NCBI GenBank assembly: GCA_943908405.1
Contig: CALTTE010000085.1
Span: 1 to 7,148, forward strand
DNA length: 7,148 nucleotides
Origin: an uncultured Moraxella sp.
GTDB lineage: Bacteria; Pseudomonadota; Gammaproteobacteria; Pseudomonadales; Moraxellaceae
Direction of reading: 5' to 3'
The stretch's first letter is position 1. Each line of letters starts with the position of its first letter. Below, piece after piece: positions 1 through 4,999 of this stretch. The translations under genes were made by a program, and so were the position numbers. The notes under the pieces are model-generated. The model was not told the DNA's origin. It saw only the letters and a list, made by a program, of their open reading frames with translations, and made no database searches.

Positions 1-883
1 GATGGCGGCGATTGTTACCAATATTGATGAAGACCATATGGATACTTATGGCAATGATTTTGAAAATTTAAAACAGGCTTATATTCAGTTTTTGCACAAT
101 ATGCCATTTTATGGCTTGGCGGTGCTGTGCGGTGATGACCCAAGATTGTACCAGATGATTGACGCCATCGCTCGCCCTGTGTTGACTTTTGGGTTACAAG
201 ACCATAACGATGTACAAGCCATTAACGTTCAATTTAATGGCAACCAAACCACCTTTGAGGTATTAAGAAAAGACAGACCGCCTTTGCCGATTGTGCTTAA
301 TATCCCAGGTTTACATAATGTGTACAATGCTTTGGGGGCGATTGCAATGGCAAGCGATGAAGGCGTGGACGATGCAGCGATACAGCGTGCGGTTGCCAAA
401 TTCGCTGGGGTGGGTAGACGTTTTGAGTTTAATGGCAGTTATGCTTTGGGTGATGGCGATGTGGTGTTGATTGATGATTATGGGCATCACCCCACCGAGG
501 TGGCCGCAACCATTCAGGCAATCCGCCAAAGCTATCCAGACCGCCGATTGGTAATGATGTTTCAGCCCCATCGTTTTAGTCGCACAAGAGATTGTTTTAA
601 TGAATTTGTCAGCGAGCTATCGCAAGTGGATAAATTGCTTTTGCTTGATGTGTATGGGGCAGGTGAGGTGCCGATTGCTGGCGCAAGTAGTGATGATTTG
701 GCACGTTCATTGCGTGAGCGTGGGCAGATTGACCCCATTGTGCTTGAGGTCGGTAACAAAAAAGAAATTGGGCAAGTGTTAAAAGCTACCCTAAAGCCCA
801 ATGATGTTTTGGTAACGCAAGGGGCGGGCAATGTGGGACAGTTGTGCGGCGAGCTGGCAGACAATCACTTGTTTTTGGTTTGA
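1..883 (+). CDS. murC: UDP-N-acetylmuramate--L-alanine ligase, 3' part (MurC)
   Basis: Cytoplasmic Mur ligase that joins L-alanine to UDP-N-acetylmuramic acid using ATP, the first step of stem-peptide synthesis. The gene enters from the left edge: base 1 is the third base of a codon, and the ATG at 2 is an internal Met, because E. coli MurC has the near-identical stretch VAIVTNIEADHMDTY mid-protein. About 190 N-terminal residues, including the P-loop, lie outside. Visible parts, numbered from base 2, are NIDEDHMDTY at 7-16, the Mur-ligase motif HNVYNALGA at 105-113, and DDYGHHPTE at 158-166, which opens the C-terminal domain. FQPHRFSRTRD and TQGAGNVG follow at the positions expected for the family. 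The 293 residues present plus the missing part fit the usual length of about 480-490. The TGA at 881-883 overlaps the first unit of a tandem repeat. Identity is very secure. Confidence 0.97.
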   Translation, partial: MAAIVTNIDEDHMDTYGNDFENLKQAYIQFLHNMPFYGLAVLCGDDPRLYQMIDAIARPVLTFGLQDHNDVQAINVQFNGNQTTFEVLRKDRPPLPIVLNIPGLHNVYNALGAIAMASDEGVDDAAIQRAVAKFAGVGRRFEFNGSYALGDGDVVLIDDYGHHPTEVAATIQAIRQSYPDRRLVMMFQPHRFSRTRDCFNEFVSELSQVDKLLLLDVYGAGEVPIAGASSDDLARSLRERGQIDPIVLEVGNKKEIGQVLKATLKPNDVLVTQGAGNVGQLCGELADNHLFLV

Positions 884-917
884 TGCCGTTGAATTCTTTG
901 ATGCCGTAAAATTCCAT
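882..917. repeat. 18-bp tandem duplication overlapping the murC stop
   Basis: Unit 1 is GATGCCGTTGAATTCTTT (882-899) and unit 2 is GATGCCGTAAAATTCCAT (900-917). They match at 14 of 18 positions. The first unit contains the last two bases of the murC TGA. Confidence 0.7.
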
Positions 918-985
918 GGTGTATTAGGTTAAACGATGTATTAAGTTAAACAGTGTGTTAAGTGAAATGGTGTATTTAAGTTATG
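918..985. repeat. Four decayed 17-bp tandem units
   Basis: The units are GGTGTATTAGGTTAAAC (918-934), GATGTATTAAGTTAAAC (935-951), AGTGTGTTAAGTGAAAT (952-968) and GGTGTATTTAAGTTATG (969-985). The first two are closest and the fourth is shifted by one inserted T. The period of 17 bp is constant across all four. Confidence 0.75.
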
Positions 986-1013
986 TTTGGCTTGAATTGT
1001 TTGGCTTGATAAA
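986..1013. repeat. 14-bp tandem duplication with TTGGCTTGA core
   Basis: TTTGGCTTGAATTG (986-999) is followed directly by TTTGGCTTGATAAA (1000-1013). The first ten bases are identical. The word TTGGCTTGAT at 1001-1010 recurs exactly at 7093-7102, at the entrance of the 8-bp array. Confidence 0.65.
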
Positions 1014-1026
1014 ATGCTGTTAAATT

Positions 1027-1068
1027 ACTTGAGCTAAATCACTTGAGCTAAATCACTTAAGTTAAGCG
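1027..1068. repeat. 14-bp tandem repeat, two exact copies plus one decayed
   Basis: ACTTGAGCTAAATC occurs at 1027-1040 and again, identical, at 1041-1054. A third, diverged copy, ACTTAAGTTAAGCG, occupies 1055-1068. Two perfect copies suggest that the duplication is recent relative to the other repeats in this spacer. Confidence 0.85.
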
Positions 1069-1161
1069 ATTGGCACATTAAGTAATTAGCAAATGAAAAA
1101 TTAATATTGGATTGTAAGCACAATTTAAGCATTTAACAAAAAGATTGATTGGGTTAATAAC

Positions 1162-1168
1162 AAAGGGG
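1162..1168 (+). promoter_or_regulatory. Ribosome binding site of ddl
   Basis: AAAGGGG lies 5 nt before the ATG at 1174. It is a purine-rich Shine-Dalgarno-like site and supports that ATG as the start. Confidence 0.6.
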
Positions 1169-1173
1169 CAAAA

Positions 1174-2091
1174 ATGGGCGTTAATGATAACTTTGGCAAA
1201 GTTGCTGTGGTGTGTGGTGGGTCTGGCACTGAGCGAGCGGTGTCGCTTACCAGTGGTAAAGCAGTGCAACAGGCGTTGCAATCGCAGGGTATCGATGCCC
1301 ATTATTTTGACCCAAGTAGCGATGATATGGCAACGCTAAAAAATTATGACCGTGTGTTTAATGTGTTGCACGGTACATTTGGCGAAGATGGTGGCTTGCA
1401 AGGGGTGCTTGATGGTTTTGGTGTGCCTTATACTGGCTGTGGGGTGCTGGCGTCCGCCTTGGCGATGGATAAATTGCGTTGCCGTTTGATTTGGCAAGCG
1501 TTAGGATTGCCCAATGTGCCTTATGTGGTACTCAAAGACGATAGTAATTTTACAGAGGTTGAGCAAGTGCTTGGTTTGCCTTTATTTGTTAAGCCAGCTG
1601 CAGAGGGCAGTAGTGTTGGTGTTACGATGGTGGAAACCGCAGGCGAGCTTGCTAAGATTTATCCCACACTAAAGCAGTATCACGGCGAGATTTTGGCAGA
1701 AAAAGCCATCACAGGGGGCGAATATGCCCTATCGCTGATTGATGGCGAGCCATTGCCCAGCATTGGCATTGTGCCACAAGGTAAATTTTATGATTATGAC
1801 GCCAAGTATGTGCGTGATGACACCGTTTATAAATGCCCGTCGGATTTAACCAATGAGCAAGAACGCCAGATGGCAGAACTTGCCCAAAAGGCTTTTTTGG
1901 CGGTTGGGGGCAAAGGTTGGGGGCGAGTGGATTTTTTAAAAGATAATGATGGCAAATTGTATTTACTGGAATTAAACACCGTACCAGGAATGACCAGTCA
2001 TAGCCTTGTACCAATGGCAGCTAAGGCGGTAGGTATGGATTTTGGGGCGTTGTGCGTGGCGATTTTAAAGCAGACATTAACGCATCATTAG
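1174..2091 (+). CDS. ddl: D-alanine--D-alanine ligase (Ddl)
   Basis: ATP-grasp enzyme of the cytoplasm that condenses two D-alanines into the dipeptide added by MurF to the peptidoglycan precursor, and the target of D-cycloserine. The 305 residues match the roughly 306 of E. coli DdlB. Visible elements are the N-terminal substrate motif GGSGTERAVSL (15-25, with the catalytic-site Glu at 20), LHGTFGEDGGLQG (65-77), PYTGCGVLASALAMDK (85-100), the ATP-binding Lys in FVKP (138-141), the EGSSVGV loop (144-150), FYDYDAKY (205-212), and the metal-site run WGRVD (249-253) with ELNTVPGMTSHS (266-277). All expected catalytic residues seem present, so it should be active. The start is supported by an upstream purine-rich site and by the first beta strand beginning at residue 9. 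murB is not between murC and ddl. The product would be called DdlB by position. Confidence 0.96.
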   Translation: MGVNDNFGKVAVVCGGSGTERAVSLTSGKAVQQALQSQGIDAHYFDPSSDDMATLKNYDRVFNVLHGTFGEDGGLQGVLDGFGVPYTGCGVLASALAMDKLRCRLIWQALGLPNVPYVVLKDDSNFTEVEQVLGLPLFVKPAAEGSSVGVTMVETAGELAKIYPTLKQYHGEILAEKAITGGEYALSLIDGEPLPSIGIVPQGKFYDYDAKYVRDDTVYKCPSDLTNEQERQMAELAQKAFLAVGGKGWGRVDFLKDNDGKLYLLELNTVPGMTSHSLVPMAAKAVGMDFGALCVAILKQTLTHH

Positions 2092-2136
2092 CTGGGTTGA
2101 ATGTTATGCTAAGTTGGCAAAATCTCTCATTTGATT

Positions 2137-2154
2137 TAAGTTTTTGTAAACTTA
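2137..2154. other. AT-rich perfect hairpin after ddl
   Basis: TAAGTTT (2137-2143) and AAACTTA (2148-2154) form a perfect 7-bp stem with a TTGT loop. It is too AT-rich to be a strong terminator by itself, and no long T run follows. Part of it also belongs to a 10-bp direct duplication (TGTAAACTTA at 2145-2154, TGTAAATTTT at 2155-2164). It may be mRNA 3'-end structure or chance. Confidence 0.35.
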
Positions 2155-2168
2155 TGTAAATTTTGCCC

Positions 2169-2205
2169 AAAAGCACGGCAAGCATAAGGCTTGCTACTTT
2201 TGTTT
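2169..2205 (+). terminator. Probable Rho-independent terminator of ddl
   Basis: GCAAGC (2178-2183) pairs perfectly with GCTTGC (2189-2194) around the 5-nt loop ATAAG, with a flanking G-T pair. Outside a small internal loop, AAAAG (2169-2173) pairs with CTTTT (2197-2201), giving the A-tract/T-tract arrangement of an intrinsic terminator, and the sequence continues TGTTTATTG. It lies 78 nt after the ddl stop and upstream of the preferred ftsQ start. The T tract is broken by G, so strength is uncertain. Confidence 0.5.
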
Positions 2206-2226
2206 ATTGTCAAAATGTTGTACAAT
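2200..2226 (+). promoter_or_regulatory. Possible ftsQ promoter
   Basis: TACAAT (2221-2226) is a five-of-six match to the sigma-70 -10 box. A poor -35 candidate, TTGTTT (2200-2205), sits 15 nt upstream. The predicted transcript would start near 2233, just before the preferred ftsQ ATG and just after the terminator-like hairpin. The -10 also lies in the palindrome TTGTACAA (2218-2225). In AT-rich DNA such matches are common, so this is tentative. Confidence 0.25.
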
Positions 2227-2246
2227 TTCAAGTGATTATCAGGACA

Positions 2247-3110
2247 ATGTTTGGCAATAAATTAATTACAATGGACAGCGATATGGTGAATGCTAACGCC
2301 AAAGATGATGCAATCAATGCCACAACAAGCGATGTGAAAATAGATGAAGTGGTCGCCAACAATGCAACAATTACTGATGCAACAATTACTGATACAACAG
2401 TTGCTGATATAAAAGTTAATCGTATAAAAACACAAGCGGTTTTGATTTGGTTGGCGTTATTGGTCTTTATTGCTGCTACGGTGCATTTTACCAAGCAAAT
2501 GACCCCCAATTCGGTGATTTTGGCGTCAAGTGGTTTAACCGCTAGTGAAATTGACCAAGTGCAGACCGTATTAGATAGGCTTGACCGCCCAAATTTTTAT
2601 AAGACGGATTTGCAAGCACTGGCAAGTGATATTGGTGCGTTGTCTTGGGTTCACGATGTGCGTGTTGTGCGTGATTGGCAACAAGGCATTGTGGTATCGG
2701 TTTTGCCAAAAGTTGCGATTGCAAATTTTGGCAGTGAACAGTTGTTGTCATCATCAGGCAAGCCTTTTGTTCCTGCCAATGTGCGTAATCTTAATAATCC
2801 CAAACTGATAACGGTGTATGGCGACATCAATCATACCGATTTGATGATGCAGCAGACTTATCGGCTTAATCATTGGTTTGCCCCTTTGGGTATTGCGGTA
2901 CAAGATGTTATTTTGACTCCACGCCAAACGTGGCTTATTCGCTTTGACAATGGTTTGCGTTTGATGGTGGATTATGAGCGAGTTGATGAAAAATTACACC
3001 AATTAAGTCGTATTTTGATAGAAAAAAATCTGCCCATCGCTTTGGACGATATTGCAATGATTGATTTGCGGTATCAAAATGGGTTTAGTGTAACCAAAAA
3101 AACGCTGTAG
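2247..3110 (+). CDS. ftsQ: Cell division protein FtsQ
   Basis: Bitopic inner-membrane divisome protein that recruits FtsB and FtsL and so connects the Z ring to septal peptidoglycan synthesis. From the ATG at 2247 it has 287 residues (E. coli 276). A cytoplasmic tail of about 60 residues, acidic and low-complexity with pentapeptide repeats at 40-59, leads to one transmembrane helix (63-81, QAVLIWLALLVFIAATVHF). The POTRA domain (about 88-157) includes FYKTDLQAL and LSWVHDVRVVRDW, and the beta domain ends in the family hallmark DLRYQNGFSV (273-282). The open frame runs back to a TTG at 2163, but that stretch contains the terminator-like hairpin and lacks a ribosome site. AGGA stands only 2 nt before the chosen ATG, so starts at 2271 or 2283 (GGA 7 nt upstream) remain possible. 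Identity is secure; the start is not. Confidence 0.9.
   Translation: MFGNKLITMDSDMVNANAKDDAINATTSDVKIDEVVANNATITDATITDTTVADIKVNRIKTQAVLIWLALLVFIAATVHFTKQMTPNSVILASSGLTASEIDQVQTVLDRLDRPNFYKTDLQALASDIGALSWVHDVRVVRDWQQGIVVSVLPKVAIANFGSEQLLSSSGKPFVPANVRNLNNPKLITVYGDINHTDLMMQQTYRLNHWFAPLGIAVQDVILTPRQTWLIRFDNGLRLMVDYERVDEKLHQLSRILIEKNLPIALDDIAMIDLRYQNGFSVTKKTL
2364..2423 (+). repeat. In-frame 15-bp repeats in the FtsQ cytoplasmic tail
   Basis: GCAACAATTACTGAT occurs twice exactly (2364-2378, 2379-2393), then as decayed copies ACAACAGTTGCTGAT (2394-2408) and ATAAAAGTTAATCGT (2409-2423). Each unit is five codons, giving ATITD, ATITD, TTVAD and IKVNR just before the transmembrane helix. The length is a multiple of three, so copy changes would preserve the frame. 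Confidence 0.8.
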
Positions 3111-3181
3111 CACAATACAGTTTTTGGTGAAAATAAAAATTGTTGCTGGTTGTGCCAAGCAAACATTGATTGTAGTGGTTA

Positions 3182-4477
3182 ATGAAAAGTGGCGTAAAAA
3201 TCTCAGCGGTTATTCATCTTAGTGCCAGTGCCGTTTATGCGGTGGTGGCACGTCAAAGCTCGTGCAAAACTTATGCCAATATTATGGCAATCGGTATGGC
3301 AAAAACCGATGGCTTTTGTCGTGGGCAAATTATCCATCGTGATGGTTTGATTGCTGCCATCAAAACCGCCATTAAAGATGCTGAAGAGATGGCAAATGTA
3401 CGCATAGAGACGGTAACGGTGTGCTTAAGCTGTCCTGAACTCATTAGCGATAATCAGGTGAGTGCGGTGCGGTTGCACAAAAAAGCCATTACCAATGACG
3501 ATATGGCGACAGCGTTAAGTAATGCCAAAAATCAGTTTTTACCCGCCAATTATTACTTGGCACAATTTTTGCCACAGATGATGTGGCTTGATGATAGTCA
3601 TCACAGCGTCAAAAGCCCTGTTGGTATTGAGGGCGTTAATGAAATGAAAGTTAGTTATCATTTGATGGCGTTGCCTGTGGTGTTATTGAACAATATCTAC
3701 AGTTTGCTTCAATCCTGCAATGTGATGGTTCATAATGTCATTTTTGATATGGTTGCAGGGGCGGAATATGCCTTGATGGCAGAAGAGCGAGAGCAAGGCG
3801 TGTTGTTTGTGGATATTGGGGCAAAATCTACCAATATTTGTCTTTATAGCAAAAATATCTTGCTTTTAAGTGCTTGTATTGGCGTGGGTGGCGATGATAT
3901 TACCGAAAAAATTGCTACCAGTTTGTCGCTGACCATCAAAGAAGCAGAACGATTAAAACGCCATTGTGCCAATTTGCAAGCCCAAGCCAATGACAAGATG
4001 AATTTTATTGATATTACAATGAATGGCAATGCTGGCGTGATTGGACAAGAGCGTCTACATCAAGTAGTCAAGGATTGTTATGATATTTTGTTTGCTCAGA
4101 TTGAAGATTGTTTGCGTGATAAAAAGATTACGAGCGATTTTTTTAGGGCGGGCATTGTCTTATTTGGTGAAGGCAGTCAGATTCAAGGGCTGATACAATA
4201 TTTAAAGCGGTATTGGCAAGTACCTGTTCATATCACCAACACCAATACCGTTGTTGCTTTGGACAGCAAAGTCCCAACAGCACATTTGGCAAGTTTAACC
4301 ACTTTGATGGGGCAACGGCAATTACGCACAGCCCTTGGGGCGATGATTTATGACTTGAATGATGACTTTTATCATCAACAGGCGATACACGAATACAGCG
4401 ACGAGCCAGAAACGTTTTGGGATAAACTGACCAATAAAAAAGATAGATTGATTGATTGGTTAAAACGGCTTGCCTAA
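3182..4477 (+). CDS. ftsA: Cell division protein FtsA, divergent
   Basis: Actin-like protein that anchors FtsZ filaments to the inner membrane and helps recruit later divisome proteins. It has 431 residues (E. coli 420). Position between ftsQ and ftsZ, overall order of motifs and the C-terminus identify it. Domain 1C spans roughly 80-165. The phosphate-2 region reads LFVDIGAKSTNICLY (208-222) and the following GGDDITEKIATSLSLTIKEAERLK (236-259) is typical. The adenosine region reads GIVLFGEGSQIQGL (324-337). The last residues, DRLIDWLKRLA, form the amphipathic membrane-targeting helix. Oddly, all three nucleotide-binding motifs depart from consensus: the phosphate-1 loop, GLEIGTAKV in E. coli, is here near VIHLSASAV (10-18), GGGT is AKST, and LTGGAAQIEG is LFGEGSQIQG. 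The ATG at 3182 has no clear Shine-Dalgarno site but sits right before the first beta strand. It lies 71 nt after ftsQ. Confidence 0.92.
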   Translation: MKSGVKISAVIHLSASAVYAVVARQSSCKTYANIMAIGMAKTDGFCRGQIIHRDGLIAAIKTAIKDAEEMANVRIETVTVCLSCPELISDNQVSAVRLHKKAITNDDMATALSNAKNQFLPANYYLAQFLPQMMWLDDSHHSVKSPVGIEGVNEMKVSYHLMALPVVLLNNIYSLLQSCNVMVHNVIFDMVAGAEYALMAEEREQGVLFVDIGAKSTNICLYSKNILLLSACIGVGGDDITEKIATSLSLTIKEAERLKRHCANLQAQANDKMNFIDITMNGNAGVIGQERLHQVVKDCYDILFAQIEDCLRDKKITSDFFRAGIVLFGEGSQIQGLIQYLKRYWQVPVHITNTNTVVALDSKVPTAHLASLTTLMGQRQLRTALGAMIYDLNDDFYHQQAIHEYSDEPETFWDKLTNKKDRLIDWLKRLA

Positions 4478-4491
4478 ATTCTGATAAATAA

Positions 4492-4586
4492 AAGTGCTTA
4501 TAAGCAACATATTTGTAAGTAAAAGCATTTATTGATATAAATGTTTATTGATATAAGTATTTACCGATAAAAGCACTTGCCAACAA
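4492..4586. repeat. Decayed 16-bp tandem repeats after ftsA
   Basis: The clearest units are AAGCATTTATTGATAT (4523-4538) and AAATGTTTATTGATAT (4539-4554). AAGTATTTACCGATAA (4555-4570) and AAGCACTTGCCAACAA (4571-4586) follow in the same register. Two weaker copies seem to precede them (4492-4507 and about 4508-4522). Divergence grows toward both ends. Confidence 0.7.
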
Positions 4587-4722
4587 AAAGATTTGATGGT
4601 TTAATAAGTAGGCTATTTTAATGATTTTTAGATGTGTGTAATTAAATCTTATAATTAAGCTTTTGTTGGGTGTTTATGGATGTAGATGGTTGTAAGTGAT
4701 GTGGTTAAGTGTCAATCATTGA

Positions 4723-4746
4723 GTTTAAAGATTGGTTTAAAGATTG
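4723..4746. repeat. Exact 12-bp tandem duplication
   Basis: GTTTAAAGATTG at 4723-4734 is repeated without change at 4735-4746. Confidence 0.8.
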
Positions 4747-4840
4747 TGCCAAAAATTAATTTTATTTAAAAAATTGGTTGTTGTTTTAATCAAGCTTTAG
4801 GATATACACCCAAGTGATATAAATAAAAGGGATAAATACC

Positions 4841-4866
4841 GCTTTAATCAATAGCTTAAATCAATC
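4841..4866. repeat. 13-bp tandem duplication
   Basis: GCTTTAATCAATA (4841-4853) is followed by GCTTAAATCAATC (4854-4866), with 11 of 13 positions alike. The right end runs into AATCACTTGAG, a word shared with the murC-ddl spacer. Confidence 0.65.
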
Positions 4867-4894
4867 ACTTGAGGTTAATAAGTGCTGTTTTTTA

Positions 4895-4924
4895 TTGACA
4901 TCAATTCATAACAACCATTAAAAC
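4895..4924 (+). promoter_or_regulatory. Likely ftsZ promoter
   Basis: TTGACA (4895-4900) is a perfect sigma-70 -35 hexamer. TAAAAC (4919-4924), 18 nt downstream, matches four of six -10 positions. Transcription would begin near 4931, giving a leader of about 70 nt before the ftsZ ATG. A second, weaker pair, TTGTTT (4781-4786) and TATACA (4803-4808), lies upstream. The length of the spacer and the distance from ftsA make a dedicated ftsZ promoter plausible. Confidence 0.4.
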
Positions 4925-4964
4925 GATTAACAACTATTAAGCTAAATAACAACCATTAAGCTAA
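4908..4964. repeat. Three tandem units of 18-20 bp in the ftsZ leader
   Basis: The units are ATAACAACCATTAAAACG (4908-4925), ATTAACAACTATTAAGCTAA (4926-4945) and ATAACAACCATTAAGCTAA (4946-4964). They overlap the presumed -10 box and fill most of the presumed ftsZ leader, so a change in copy number would alter the leader. Confidence 0.75.
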
Positions 4965-4989
4965 AGGCTGGTTACATAAATTAACGATT

Positions 4990-4994
4990 AGGAG
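4990..4994 (+). promoter_or_regulatory. Strong ribosome binding site of ftsZ
   Basis: AGGAG ends 5 nt before the ATG at 5000. It is the best Shine-Dalgarno match in the window, in line with the high FtsZ levels cells need, and it fixes the start. Confidence 0.85.
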
Positions 4995-4999
4995 ATGTT

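Larger units (their letters stand above)
884..1173. other. murC-ddl spacer made of decayed tandem repeats
   Basis: This 290-nt gap holds no credible gene. The part from the murC stop to about 1068 can be parsed almost completely into successive tandem duplications with units of 18, 17, 14 and 14 bp (separate entries), and only 1014-1026 is left over. From 1069 to 1161 it is plain AT-rich sequence in which I see no convincing promoter or terminator. E. coli has only a short gap between murC and ddlB, so this spacer looks expanded. Confidence 0.7.
4478..4999. other. Long ftsA-ftsZ spacer, repeat-rich, no gene seen
   Basis: This 522-nt AT-rich gap has no open frame of note on either strand and nothing I recognise as an RNA gene. 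E. coli has only about 60 nt here. It contains decayed 16-bp repeats (4492-4586), an exact 12-bp duplication (4723-4746), a 13-bp duplication (4841-4866) and three units of about 19 bp (4908-4964). A weaker duplication, GATGGTTGTAAGT with GATGTGGTTAAGTG, lies at 4685-4711. The right end carries a promoter-like site and the ftsZ ribosome binding site. There is no clear terminator after ftsA. A 12-bp perfect palindrome, TGCTTATAAGCA, lies at 4495-4506. Confidence 0.7.

Noticed and set aside
311..864. Open frames on the - strand opposite murC, and similar ones opposite ddl, ftsQ, ftsA, ftsZ and the PHP gene
   Set aside because: Each lies fully within a well-identified + strand gene, has no recognisable motif, and shows the composition expected of a shadow frame.
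883..893. ATGCCGTTGAA resembling the Neisseria DNA uptake sequence ATGCCGTCTGAA
   Set aside because: It lacks one base of the core, is part of a local tandem duplication, and the intact sequence is not seen elsewhere in the window.
882..1068. CRISPR array
   Set aside because: Units are 14-18 bp, directly adjacent and without unique spacers; this is simple tandem duplication.
2163..2246. N-terminal extension of FtsQ from a TTG at 2163
   Set aside because: No ribosome site, a rare start codon, a terminator-like hairpin and a promoter-like box inside it, and no resemblance to FtsQ N-termini.
3460..3468. GAGTGCGGT resembling the Haemophilus uptake signal AAGTGCGGT
   Set aside because: One mismatch, a single copy, inside the ftsA coding sequence; a chance match.
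4478..4999. Hidden small gene, tRNA, insertion sequence or replication origin in the ftsA-ftsZ gap
   Set aside because: No open frame with a start and ribosome site, no cloverleaf, no terminal inverted repeats and no DnaA boxes that I could see.
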